Assembly: GCF_013376455.1 (NCBI RefSeq)
Contig: NZ_CP045504.1
Location: 2,997,001 to 3,061,000, forward strand
Length of the DNA: 64,000 nt
Direction: 5' to 3'
From: Desulfolutivibrio sulfodismutans DSM 3696
Lineage (GTDB): Bacteria; Desulfobacterota; Desulfovibrionia; Desulfovibrionales; Desulfovibrionaceae
The notes beneath the pieces were generated by a model. That model was not told the DNA's origin and ran no database searches. It saw only the letters and a program-made list of their open reading frames with translations. Numbering within the stretch: position 1 is the first letter of the stretch; every line of letters begins with the position of its first letter. The position numbers and the translations under genes are program-made. Positions 24,810 through 33,158 of the stretch are shown one piece after another.

Positions 24810-27326
24810 CTAGCCGAAACGGCGGTAGAACCACCGCTTGGCCAGCTCGGCGCTGGCCACGTACAGCACCACGATCCCCACCAGGGCGGGCAGAAAGGCC
24901 CAGGGCAGGGGCACGAATCCGAACAGTTCCGCCAGCGGCCCGAACGGCAGCCACACCGTCACCCCAACCACCGCCAGGGTGGCCCACAAAAGCAGTCGGC
25001 TGGGCCGACTGGTCAGCATGGTCTTTTTGGTGCGCACCACCAAGACGATCAGGGCCGCCGACACCACCGACTCCACGAACCAGCCCGTCTGGAACAGCGC
25101 CTCCGAGGCGTTGAGAAAATGCAGCAGCACCACGAAGGTCAGGCAGTCGAAGACCGAACTGAGCGGCCCGAAAACCAGCATGAAGTTGCGGATGAACCGG
25201 ATGTCCCAGCGGCGCGGCCGTTCGATCATGTCCGGGTCCACGGAGTCCGAGGCGATGGTCATTTCCGGCAGATCCGTCAACAGGTTGGTCAAAAGCACCT
25301 GGGTGGGCAGAAGGGGCAGAAAGGGCAGAAACAGCGAGGCCCCGGCCATGGAGAACATGTTGCCGAAGTTGGCGCTGGTGGCCATGAAGATGTATTTGAG
25401 CGTGTTGGCGAAGGTGGTGCGGCCGAGCAGCACCCCGTTTTCCAGAACCCCCAGGTCCGGATCGAGCAAAACGATGTCCGCCGCCTCCTTGGCCACGTCC
25501 ACCGCACTGTCCACGGACAGCCCCACGTCGGCGGCCTTGATGGCCGAGGCGTCGTTGATGCCGTCGCCCATGAACCCCACCACGAACCCGGCCTTTTGCA
25601 GGGCCCGCACGATGTCCTCCTTCTGGTTCGGCTCCACCTCGGCGAAGACGTCCACCGTGCCCGCCCGGGCCACCAGGGCGTCGGGGGACATGGCCCGTAG
25701 GTCCGGGCCGGTCAGGACCACAGGAGTCTCAAGGCCCATCTGGCGGCCCAGGCTGTCGGCCACATGGCGGTTGTCGCCGGTGATGACCTTCAAGCGCACG
25801 CCCTTGGCGGCCAGGTTGGCCACGGTCGCGGCGATGCCGGGCTTGGGCGGATCCCACAGGGTGAGAAATCCGGCAAAGACCATGTCCGTCTCATCGGCCT
25901 TGTCCGCCGTCCGGGTCTGGTCCATGTCCCGGTAGGCCAGCCCCAGGCAGCGCAGGCCCTCGCGGCCATAGTCCGCAAAACGCTTCTCGATGTCGGCCCG
26001 GACCTGGGCCAGGGGCACGCAGGAGCCGTCCGGCATGGCCGCCGTGGCGCAGACGTCCAGCACCCGGGAAAGCGCCCCCTTGACCACCAGCCGGTTTTTG
26101 CCGTCGCGGCGGGCCAGGATGCCCAGGCGTTTGCGCACGAAGTCGTAGGGGATTTCGTCGAGCTTTTCCCAGCCCGAGACATCGACGCCGCCTTTTTCCC
26201 GGATGGCGGCGTCGATGGGGTTGGCGAAGCCGCTTTGGAAAAAGCCGTTGACATAGGCCAGTTCGAACGTCCGTGGGCTCTCCGCTCCCGAGGCGTCGTA
26301 GGCCCCCTTGATGTGGACGGCGCCGTCGGTCAGCGTCCCGGTCTTGTCCGAGCACAAAACGTTCATGGCCCCGAAGTTCTCAATGGAGGCCAGACGGCGC
26401 ACGATGACCTTGGAGGCGGCCAGCCGCTTGGCCCCGGCGGCCAGATTGACGCTGATGATAGCGGGCAGAAGCTGGGGCGTCAGGCCCACGGCCAGGGCCA
26501 GGGAAAACAGGAAGGAATCGGCCACGGGTTTGTCGAACAGGACGTTTAAGGCGAAGATGCCGGTCATCATGACCAGGGTGATCTCCATGAGCATGAAGCC
26601 GAAGCGCCGGATGCCGCGCTCGAAGTCCGTTTCCTGGGGGGCGACCCGCAGCCGGGCCGAGACCTTGCCGAACTCCGTGGCCGTGGCCGTGGCCGCCACA
26701 ACAGCCAGGGCCGTGCCGCTGACCACATGGGTTCCCATGAAAAGGACGTTCTGCCGTCCGGCCAGGGGGGTGTCCGGGGCCACGGGATCGGCGCACTTCT
26801 CCACGGGATAGGTCTCGCCGGTCAGGGCCGCCTCGTTGGCGAACAGATCCTTGGAGGTCAGGATCAGGCAGTCCCCCGGCACGCCGCGCCCGGCGTCCAG
26901 GCAGACCACGTCGCCGACCACGAATTCGTCAAAGGGGATGGACACGGCCTGGCCGTCGCGCAGGGCCAGGCCCTTGGTTTCGACCATGGCCAACAGCTTC
27001 TCCACGGCCCCGGCCGCGCCGCGTTCCTGCCAGAATCCCAGCAGGCCGCTGACCCCCACGATGACCAGGATGATGATGGCGTCGGTCTGGTCGTCCAGGA
27101 AAAACGACAGCACGGCGGCGAAGATCAAGATGAGGATGATGGGGCTTTTGAACTGGGAAAAAAACAGGCGCAGGACGCTGTGCCCGCCCTTTTTGCCCAG
27201 ACCGGAACCGGCGGCGGCCAGACGCGCAGCGGCCTCTGAGGCGGAAAGCCCCGCCGCAGAGGTTCCAAGCCCTTTGAGGACGTCCGCCGTGGGCCGTGCG
27301 TAAAACGGTGTCGACTCCTGGGGCAT
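24810..27326 (-). CDS. mgtA: magnesium-translocating P-type ATPase, MgtA type, 838 aa
   Basis: P3B-type ATPase for Mg uptake. FFSQFKSPIILILIFAAVLSFF opens the membrane domain; TGET is at 169-172; the membrane motif GLTPQLLPAIISVNL matches MgtA (GLTPEMLP) rather than Ca or Na/K pumps; Asp327 in CSDKTGTLTDG is phosphorylated; MGDGINDASAIKAADVGLSV is the hinge. About ten helices. AAAGGAG lies 10 bases before the ATG. It follows a Fur-family gene by 147 bases holding several stem-loops. Specificity for Mg is from family resemblance; Ni, Co or other metals are not excluded. Confidence 0.9.
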   Translation of the reverse strand: MPQESTPFYARPTADVLKGLGTSAAGLSASEAAARLAAAGSGLGKKGGHSVLRLFFSQFKSPIILILIFAAVLSFFLDDQTDAIIILVIVGVSGLLGFWQERGAAGAVEKLLAMVETKGLALRDGQAVSIPFDEFVVGDVVCLDAGRGVPGDCLILTSKDLFANEAALTGETYPVEKCADPVAPDTPLAGRQNVLFMGTHVVSGTALAVVAATATATEFGKVSARLRVAPQETDFERGIRRFGFMLMEITLVMMTGIFALNVLFDKPVADSFLFSLALAVGLTPQLLPAIISVNLAAGAKRLAASKVIVRRLASIENFGAMNVLCSDKTGTLTDGAVHIKGAYDASGAESPRTFELAYVNGFFQSGFANPIDAAIREKGGVDVSGWEKLDEIPYDFVRKRLGILARRDGKNRLVVKGALSRVLDVCATAAMPDGSCVPLAQVRADIEKRFADYGREGLRCLGLAYRDMDQTRTADKADETDMVFAGFLTLWDPPKPGIAATVANLAAKGVRLKVITGDNRHVADSLGRQMGLETPVVLTGPDLRAMSPDALVARAGTVDVFAEVEPNQKEDIVRALQKAGFVVGFMGDGINDASAIKAADVGLSVDSAVDVAKEAADIVLLDPDLGVLENGVLLGRTTFANTLKYIFMATSANFGNMFSMAGASLFLPFLPLLPTQVLLTNLLTDLPEMTIASDSVDPDMIERPRRWDIRFIRNFMLVFGPLSSVFDCLTFVVLLHFLNASEALFQTGWFVESVVSAALIVLVVRTKKTMLTSRPSRLLLWATLAVVGVTVWLPFGPLAELFGFVPLPWAFLPALVGIVVLYVASAELAKRWFYRRFG

Positions 27327-27473
27327 CTCCGGCGCTCCTTTGTGCGGCGTGGATGGGGCAGGGGTAATCCCCCGGCGACAGGGCTACGGATGCATGTTGC
27401 CGCCTGCGCGACAGGCGGGTGACAACCCGACGCCAGCACAAAAATTTCCGGGAAGACAGGGGGATGCCGCCAT
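27327..27473 (-). promoter_or_regulatory. structured leader of the mgtA-type gene
   Basis: Within 147 bases the minus strand holds CCGCCTG-N5-CAGGCGG (perfect 7-bp stem) and GGGG-GATTA-CCCC, plus weaker pairings such as GGGTTGTC / GACAGGGC-like stretches. mgtA messages in other bacteria carry metal- or peptide-sensing leaders. I could not fit this to a known riboswitch, so the call is only that structure is likely. Confidence 0.35.
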
Positions 27474-27932
27474 TCAGGAGGCCTTGCGGGCGGCGTCTTT
27501 TTTCAGGCAGGCCGGGCACAGGCCGAAGAAATCCAGGCGGTGGGCGGCAATGGCGTAGCCCGTCTCCCGGGACACGCGTTCGGCCGCGTCGTCCAGCAGG
27601 GGGGCGTCGGCGTCCACGATGCTCCCGCAGCGGGTGCAGATGACATGGGGGTGGGGGTGGGGCCGCCTGCCGTCGTAGCGGTTGCCGAGATCGCTGAATT
27701 GCAGCTCCAGGATCTCTCCGGCCTGCTTGAGCAGGGCGATGGTTTTATAGACCGTGGCCAGGCTCATGGTGGGGTATTGCCGCGCCAGACGGGCATGCAC
27801 CTGTTCGGCGGAGGGATGCCCCCGGCTCTGGGTGAGCACGCGCAGGATGGCCAGCCGTTGCGGCGTGACACGGCAGCCCTTTTCCTTGAGAAGGGCCACC
27901 AGGCTTTCCAGGCGTCGGACGTGGGCGTCCAT
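27474..27932 (-). CDS. Fur-family metal-responsive repressor, 152 aa
   Basis: Winged helix in the first 85 residues (GCRVTPQRLAILRVLTQSRGHPSAEQVHARL) and dimerisation/metal domain after it. HPHPHVICTRCGSIVDAD and FFGLCPACLKKD give a structural CxxC...CxxC zinc site plus His ligands. Whether it is Fur, Zur or PerR cannot be settled by eye; a short His-rich segment and its position between a UPF0718 permease pair and a metal ATPase favour a metal-uptake regulator. AAGGAG 8 bases before ATG. Confidence 0.88.
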   Translation of the reverse strand: MDAHVRRLESLVALLKEKGCRVTPQRLAILRVLTQSRGHPSAEQVHARLARQYPTMSLATVYKTIALLKQAGEILELQFSDLGNRYDGRRPHPHPHVICTRCGSIVDADAPLLDDAAERVSRETGYAIAAHRLDFFGLCPACLKKDAARKAS

Positions 27933-28034
27933 GGCGGGGCTCCTTGGGGGCGGGTGTAAAACGAAGCGCGTCGCCATGGTATTGCCCACCCGTGGCCATG
28001 CGTCAAGGGTGTCGCGTCGGGCCTTTTTGGGGGA

Positions 28035-28802
28035 TCAATAGGCGTAGGGCGGGGCGGCGCGCCATTCGAACATGAATGGTTCGCGCGGCGCGGCCACGGC
28101 CACGACCGTGTCTGCGGCAAACACGTATCCGGGCAGGGTGGAGGCGTAGAAGATGCCCGGCACCTGGATGTCCGGCCAGGACGCGCCGTCGGGCGTCGGG
28201 TTGAGACGCCCGGCCGTCCGGACCCAGGTTCCGTCCTCGGGCAGCGCGCCGTCCGGGGGGCGCACCACGATTCCCACGGCCGTGGCGTCGGCGAAGCAGC
28301 AGTAAAGGGCCACCCGGTACAGTCCGAAAAGCCCCTGGCGGTCGAGTTCCGGATCGCGGCGCACGAACCCGCGCACGGCGAACCCGGGGCCGGGATGCTT
28401 AGACAGTTCGTTGTTTTCGGCCAGGTCGTAGAGCTCGCCGGTGTTGAGGCGCAGATAGCCGGTCTCGTTTTCGGGGACTTCCTCGGCCGTTTCCGCTTCG
28501 GCGACGCCCCGGCCCCCTCCCCGGGAGCCGAAGGGATCGGTGGCGGGCAGGCTGGCCAGGGACAGCCCGAGCATGAGGGCGAAGGCCAGGGTGCGCCCCC
28601 CCGAGGGGCGCGGCGGCCGAAACAGGGCGAACAGGCCAAGCCCGGCCATGGCCAGGGCGGCCGTGGCGGTGACGGGCCGAAAGCGGGGATGCAGGTAGTG
28701 CCAGTACATCTCCCCGGACAGCAGATAGGCCATGAACAGGGCCAGTCCGAGGAGCAGCAGGGCGTCGGCGCGGCCCAGGAGGTTTCTTTGTATGTTGTGC
28801 AT
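28035..28802 (-). CDS. TIGR03943 / UPF0703 (YcgQ-like) protein, 255 aa
   Basis: Two to three amino-terminal membrane helices (LLLLGLALFMAYLLSG; ATAALAMAGLGLFALF; TLAFALMLGLSLASL), then an outside domain with ENNELSKHPGPGFAVRGFVRRD and LYRVALYCCFADATAVGIVV. This protein is nearly always found next to a UPF0718-type permease, as here (18 bases downstream of it). The pair is thought to be a transporter whose substrate is not established. Ends PPYAY. Confidence 0.82.
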   Translation of the reverse strand: MHNIQRNLLGRADALLLLGLALFMAYLLSGEMYWHYLHPRFRPVTATAALAMAGLGLFALFRPPRPSGGRTLAFALMLGLSLASLPATDPFGSRGGGRGVAEAETAEEVPENETGYLRLNTGELYDLAENNELSKHPGPGFAVRGFVRRDPELDRQGLFGLYRVALYCCFADATAVGIVVRPPDGALPEDGTWVRTAGRLNPTPDGASWPDIQVPGIFYASTLPGYVFAADTVVAVAAPREPFMFEWRAAPPYAY

Positions 28803-28820
28803 GGTTGGAGATTGTCGGTT

Positions 28821-29786
28821 TTAGGGCCCGAAGAGCGACAGGGCATAGGACAGGACAAAGACCATGACCGGCGGCACGATCAGAAGCGCCGTCACCACCC
28901 GGCGCGTGAACACGGCCTGGAACATGATGGCCAGTTTGATGTCCAGCATGGGGCCCAGCGCCAAAAACGCCAGCTTGGCGCTGGCCGGAAAGGTGGTGAA
29001 GGAGGCGGCCACGAAGGCGTCGGCCTCGGAGCACAGGGACAACAGGATGGCCAGAAGCATCATGGCCATGATGGACAACAAAGGATCGGTCTCGAACAGC
29101 GTGAGCAGCGTCGAGGGGGTCAGGGTCTTGAAGGCGGCGGCAAACAGGCTGCCCAGGATGAGCATGCCGCCCATGTCCAGGAATTCGCCTGCGGTGTGGG
29201 AGATGACGGCCGTGATGCGGGCCCGGGCCGTGACCGGCGCACATGCCGGGGCGTCCCCGGTCCCGGCGCCCGTCGCGCCCGTCGGGCCATGGTCGTGGCC
29301 GCAGCCGCAGGCGCAGGCCGGGCCGTGCCCGGCCGGATCGAGCAGGATGTCCTGTGCGCTGAGCCTGGACAGGGCCAGGCCCATGCCCAGGGCGGTGACC
29401 GCGCCCATGGCCGTGCGGGCGGCCATCATGAACCAGTCGCCCTGAAAGGCCGTATAGGTGGAGGCCATGACCACGGGATTCACGATGGGCGCGGCCAGCA
29501 TGTAGGTCATGGCCGAGGCCGGGGGCACGCCCTTTTGCAGCATGCGCCGTACGATGGGCACGATGCCGCATTCGCACACGGGCAAAAAGAGCCCGGCGAA
29601 AAGCCCGGCCAGAACCCCGGGCACGGCGCGCTTGGGGAAAAGGCGCTGCATGCGTTCAGGCGGCACGAAACATTCGATGAGCGCGGCCAGAAAGGAGCCC
29701 AAAAGCAGAAACGGCGCGGCCTCAAGGAAGATCGCCGTGGCCGTCATGGCGAAAAAGCCCAGGCCTTCGAAGGGTGCGTCGAACAT
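28821..29786 (-). CDS. UPF0718 (YcgR/YraQ-like, DUF318) permease, 321 aa
   Basis: Eight or so membrane helices. Family signatures: EAAPFLLLGSFLAALIECFVP, the CxC motif in LPVCECGIVPIVRRML, and GVPPASAMTYMLAAPIVNPVV. A central cytoplasmic loop contains CACGCGHDHG, a Cys/His-rich run likely to bind metal. It is the first gene of a minus-strand run continuing through the TIGR03943 protein, the Fur-family regulator and the P-type ATPase. Confidence 0.85.
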   Translation of the reverse strand: MFDAPFEGLGFFAMTATAIFLEAAPFLLLGSFLAALIECFVPPERMQRLFPKRAVPGVLAGLFAGLFLPVCECGIVPIVRRMLQKGVPPASAMTYMLAAPIVNPVVMASTYTAFQGDWFMMAARTAMGAVTALGMGLALSRLSAQDILLDPAGHGPACACGCGHDHGPTGATGAGTGDAPACAPVTARARITAVISHTAGEFLDMGGMLILGSLFAAAFKTLTPSTLLTLFETDPLLSIMAMMLLAILLSLCSEADAFVAASFTTFPASAKLAFLALGPMLDIKLAIMFQAVFTRRVVTALLIVPPVMVFVLSYALSLFGP

Positions 29787-29971
29787 GGGGCCGGTGGTAG
29801 CCCCGGTGGGGGGGCGGCGTCAATGTGCCGAAGGGGCTCCGGAAGGATTGTATGCCGATCCGGCCCCTCTGACGCGACGATTTGGTGAAACCTGGGCGTC
29901 GCCGCTTGCATCGCGCCCCTGACTCGTTTACCGTCCGGTATGGTTTGAAAACCGATATCGTGGAGGATTCC

Positions 29972-31024
29972 ATGCTGGATACCATCGTCACGCACCTCGG
30001 CGGCGACGCCGAGTCCCTGCTCGGGCACGTGTGCCGCACCATTCCCAAAGAGACCCTGCATCTGCCCGGCCCCGATTTCGTGGACCGCATCTTCACCCCC
30101 ACCGACCGTAGCGTGCCGGTCCTCAAAAGCCTGTCCGCCCTGTTCGGCACGGGCCGCCTGGCCGGGACCGGCTATCTGTCCATCCTGCCCGTGGACCAGG
30201 GCATTGAGCATTCGGCCGGGGCCTCGTTTGCTCCCAACCCCATCTATTTTGACCCGGAAAACATCGTGAAGCTGGCCCTGGAGGCCGGATGCAACGCCGT
30301 GGCCTCGACGCTGGGGGTTTTGGGCAGCGTGGCCCGCAAGTACGCCCACAAGATTCCCTTCATGCTCAAGCTCAATCACAACGAACTCCTGAGTCTGCCC
30401 GCCATCTACGACGAGACCCTGTTCGCCTCGGTGGAGCAGGCCTACGACATGGGGGCCACGGCCGTGGGGGCCACTATCTATTTCGGGTCGCCCGAGTCCC
30501 GCCGCCAGATTCTGGAGATCAGCAAGGCCTTTCGCCGGGCCCATGAGCTGGGCATGGCCTGCGTGCTGTGGGCCTACACCAGAAACCCGGCCTTCGTGAA
30601 AGACGGCGTGGACTACCACGTCTCGGCGGACTTGACCGGCCAGGCCAACCATCTGGCGGCCACCATTGAGGCCGACATCGTCAAGCAGAAGCAGCCCACC
30701 GTGAACGGCGGCTACACCGCCATCGGCTTCGGCAAGACCGACAAGCGGGTCTACACCGAATTGTGCACGGACCATCCCATCGACCTGACCCGCTACCAGG
30801 TGGCCAACTGCTACATGGGCCGGGCCGGGCTCATCAATTCCGGCGGCGCGGCCGGGGCGGCGGACTTCGACGAGGCCGTGCGCACCGCGGTCATCAACAA
30901 GCGGGCCGGGGGCATGGGGCTCATTTCCGGCCGCAAGGCCTTCCAGCGGCCCATGGCCGAGGGCATAAGACTCCTGCAGACCATCCAGGACGTCTATCTG
31001 TGCCAGGATGTGACCATCGCCTGA
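29972..31024 (+). CDS. class I fructose-bisphosphate aldolase, archaeal/DhnA type, 350 aa
   Basis: Schiff-base aldolase of the DhnA/FbaB family, for glycolysis and gluconeogenesis. The start at 29972 has GGAGG 7 bases upstream. [12 protein letters not shown] holds the conserved Asp of the family; [11 protein letters not shown] and [14 protein letters not shown] follow; the long insert [23 protein letters not shown] and the lysine-rich [15 protein letters not shown] are typical of this larger bacterial form; [15 protein letters not shown] is the phosphate-binding end. Monocistronic. Confidence 0.88.
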   Translation: MLDTIVTHLGGDAESLLGHVCRTIPKETLHLPGPDFVDRIFTPTDRSVPVLKSLSALFGTGRLAGTGYLSILPVDQGIEHSAGASFAPNPIYFDPENIVKLALEAGCNAVASTLGVLGSVARKYAHKIPFMLKLNHNELLSLPAIYDETLFASVEQAYDMGATAVGATIYFGSPESRRQILEISKAFRRAHELGMACVLWAYTRNPAFVKDGVDYHVSADLTGQANHLAATIEADIVKQKQPTVNGGYTAIGFGKTDKRVYTELCTDHPIDLTRYQVANCYMGRAGLINSGGAAGAADFDEAVRTAVINKRAGGMGLISGRKAFQRPMAEGIRLLQTIQDVYLCQDVTIA

Positions 31025-31075
31025 TCCGGCCAGGGCTGCGCCGGGACGGCTCCCGGGCGGCGCACCGCGAAAATC

Positions 31076-31107
31076 CGCCCCGGCCGGACGCCTTTCCGGC
31101 CGGGGCG
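31076..31107 (+). terminator. hairpin after the aldolase gene
   Basis: CGCCCCGGCCGG / CCGGCCGGGGCG pair perfectly over 12 bp with an 8-base loop, about 50 bases after the stop. Only a short T run follows (CGTTTCC). Confidence 0.55.
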
Positions 31108-31187
31108 TAACCGTTTCCATCCTTCGTGCGACATGGGTTCATGACGCGGCAATAGCGCCCGTCACATCATGACGAAGGAGAACCCAC

Positions 31188-31682
31188 ATGAAACGCGTCC
31201 TTTCCCTCACCCTCCTGGTCCTGGCCCTTTGCGGCGGCGTGCTGGCCCTGGCCGGACAGGCTCCTGGCGGCGACGGCCTGATTCCCAGGGAGGCCTTTCT
31301 GAGAACCCTCGTCCGTCTCGATCTCACCGAGGCCCAGAAACGCGACGTGGCCGTGGTGCTTAGGTCCCACAGGGGCGAGGCCCGGGCCGCCTTCGACCGG
31401 GTGCGGGCCGCCGCAGACACGTTTCGCCAGACCGCGGCATCCCCTGCCGCCGACGAGGCCGCCGTGCGCCAGGCTTTTCGCGGCCTGGCCGCCGCCGGGG
31501 AGGAGGCCGTGGTGGTGAAGAACAGGATCATGGCCGAGGTGCGCGGCAAGCTCACCCCCGAGCAACAGAAGCTGCTCCTGGAAAGCCGCGACCTGATCGC
31601 GGAGAAGGTGCGGGAGCGTGTGGAGACGGCCCGGGCCATCTTCGAGGAATGGATCGAAACCCATGCCGTGGGCGTAAGCTGA
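31188..31682 (+). CDS. Spy/CpxP-like periplasmic protein, 164 aa
   Basis: Signal peptide at about 1-23 (LLVLALCGGVLALA). The mature part is all-helical with two LTxxQ motifs, LDLTEAQKR and KLTPEQQK, the hallmark of Spy/CpxP/ZraP periplasmic chaperone-sensors. GAAGGAG 6 bases before the ATG. First of four genes: Spy-like, ECF sigma, small membrane protein, anchored Spy-like. In such settings it likely senses envelope damage or metals. No His cluster is present. Confidence 0.82.
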   Translation: MKRVLSLTLLVLALCGGVLALAGQAPGGDGLIPREAFLRTLVRLDLTEAQKRDVAVVLRSHRGEARAAFDRVRAAADTFRQTAASPAADEAAVRQAFRGLAAAGEEAVVVKNRIMAEVRGKLTPEQQKLLLESRDLIAEKVRERVETARAIFEEWIETHAVGVS

Positions 31683-31702
31683 GACCAGGGAACGGCCGGA
31701 AC

Positions 31703-32299
31703 ATGATCCAGGCCCAAAACCATGACGATTCCGGGGACTCGGGCCTTGTGGCCCGGGTCCTTGGCGGCGATAAAAACGCCTTTGAGGCGCTGGTGCGCGC
31801 CCACAAGACCGCCGTGGCCCGCATCGTTTCGGCCCATGTCCCGGACGGGCAGGTGGCCGAGCTGGTCCAGGAGACCTTCGTGCGGGCCTACGTGTCGCTG
31901 CAGGGGTACCGGGCCGACAGCCCCTTTTCCCACTGGCTGTCGGTCATCGCCGTGCGGGCCTGCCACGATTTTTGGCGCAAGCGCTACGCAAGCCGGGAGA
32001 CCCTGCACGCCGACCTTTCCGAAGCCGGGCGGGCCATGGTGGACAACAGCCCGGACGTGTCGGCCCAGCCCGCCGAGGAGGCGGTCGCCGAAGACCAGGC
32101 GAGGCGGGTTTTGGCCGAGGCCCTGGACCGGCTGTCGCCCACGGATCGCATGGTCCTGGTCCTGACCTGCCTGGAGGAGCGTTCCACGGCCGAGGCCGCC
32201 GAATTTTTGGGAATCAGCCGGGCCAATGTGAAGATTCGGGCGTTTCGGGCCAGGAAGGCCCTGCGCGCCATGCTGGAAACGACGTCTTTTACGAGGTGA
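31703..32299 (+). CDS. ECF-type RNA polymerase sigma factor, 198 aa
   Basis: Region 2 spans about residues 20-90 (LVQETFVRAYVSLQGYR, SHWLSVIAVRACHDFWRKR) and region 4 about 138-190 (LDRLSPTDRMVLVL, AAEFLGISRANVKIRAFRARKAL). The start at 31703 lies 20 bases after the Spy-like gene. The next gene starts 5 bases after the stop and encodes a small single-pass membrane protein that could be the anti-sigma factor. Confidence 0.92.
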   Translation: MIQAQNHDDSGDSGLVARVLGGDKNAFEALVRAHKTAVARIVSAHVPDGQVAELVQETFVRAYVSLQGYRADSPFSHWLSVIAVRACHDFWRKRYASRETLHADLSEAGRAMVDNSPDVSAQPAEEAVAEDQARRVLAEALDRLSPTDRMVLVLTCLEERSTAEAAEFLGISRANVKIRAFRARKALRAMLETTSFTR

Positions 32300-32304
32300 G
32301 CGCC

Positions 32305-32637
32305 ATGACCACGAATCGAAACAACCAAGCGGACAGGCTGGCATGTCTGCGCCGGGCCCACGCCGACCGCCCCGTGCCCGGGGTGGACGACCGCGCCGTG
32401 CGGGCCATCATGGCCCGGATTGACGAACTGCCCGCGTACCGCCGCAAAGAGGCCATTCATATCCCATGGGAGCGCCTGTCCCGGGTGTTTTATCCTTTTG
32501 CCGCCGCCTCGGCCGTGGCCGCAGGCGTCTGCGCGGTCTGGAGCCTGTCCCTGGAGCAGGGGCTGGACTGGCTGCTTCTCCGCACGGTCCTGGCCGATCC
32601 CACGGGGCTTTCCGCGTTGCGCCTGGCCGGACTGTAG
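32305..32637 (+). CDS. small single-pass membrane protein, candidate anti-sigma factor, 110 aa
   Basis: Not recognised as a family. About 65 polar residues (TNRNNQADRLACLRRAHAD; DDRAVRAIMARIDEL) precede one membrane helix (about 68-88) and a short outside tail. The size and layout match CnrY-type anti-sigma factors: cytoplasmic sigma-binding head, one helix, small periplasmic part. There is no ZAS zinc motif (HxxxCxxC). GAGG precedes the ATG, 5 bases after the sigma stop. Confidence 0.65.
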   Translation: MTTNRNNQADRLACLRRAHADRPVPGVDDRAVRAIMARIDELPAYRRKEAIHIPWERLSRVFYPFAAASAVAAGVCAVWSLSLEQGLDWLLLRTVLADPTGLSALRLAGL

Positions 32638-32653
32638 CCATGGGGACACGATC

Positions 32654-33049
32654 ATGAAAAATTGGAAACCTCTCCTTGCGGCCTGCATCATTTTCCTGTC
32701 CGGGGCGGTGCTGGGCGTGGCCGGAACCCGGCTTTACGTGCAACGGGCGGTGCTGCGCACCGTGGCCGGGGACATGGCCCAGGTGGAAGGATTGATCATG
32801 GGCCGTCTGGACGACAAGCTGGACTTAAGCGATGAACAACGCCGGGAACTGCGGCCCATCCTGGCCAGGGCGCTGGACGAATTGTCGGCGATCCGCCAGG
32901 AATCGCGACCCAAGGCCGACGCCGCCATCGACCGGGCCGTGGCGGACATGAAGCCGCGCCTGACCCCGGAGCAGGGGGAGGCCCTTTCGGCCATGGCCGC
33001 CAGGTTCCGGGCCGCCAGGGCCGCGCTGGACGGCGCGTCACGGGAATGA
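32654..33049 (+). CDS. membrane-anchored Spy/CnrX-like periplasmic protein, 131 aa
   Basis: An amino-terminal helix (LLAACIIFLSGAVLGVAG) that looks like an uncleaved anchor, then a four-helix periplasmic part with LDLSDEQRRELRPIL and RLTPEQGEALSAM, two LTxxQ-type motifs. The form is that of CnrX/heavy-metal-resistance sensors, but there is not a single His, so a CnrX-like metal site is unlikely. Last gene of the sigma-factor module, 16 bases after the small membrane protein. Confidence 0.75.
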   Translation: MKNWKPLLAACIIFLSGAVLGVAGTRLYVQRAVLRTVAGDMAQVEGLIMGRLDDKLDLSDEQRRELRPILARALDELSAIRQESRPKADAAIDRAVADMKPRLTPEQGEALSAMAARFRAARAALDGASRE

Positions 33050-33056
33050 GCGGGCG

Positions 33057-33078
33057 GTGTCACCACATTGTCACGGTT
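33057..33078 (+). promoter_or_regulatory. Pho-box-like direct repeat before alkaline phosphatase
   Basis: GTGTCAC-CACA-TTGTCAC-GGTT: two 7-base units 11 bases apart, each followed by four bases, the layout of PhoB sites (CTGTCAT repeats with 11-base period). It lies 81 bases before the phosphatase ATG. Confidence 0.6.
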
Positions 33079-33158
33079 TTTTGGGAAGCATGACCCGATT
33101 GCCTAAACCGTTCCGGCGCGTCGCGCCGCCCACCCCGCAAAACATGGAGGAACCGGCT

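Noticed and set aside
27327-27473. c-di-GMP (GEMM) or M-box riboswitch in the mgtA leader
   Set aside because: GC-rich hairpins are present, but I could not find the conserved loop sequences of either class.
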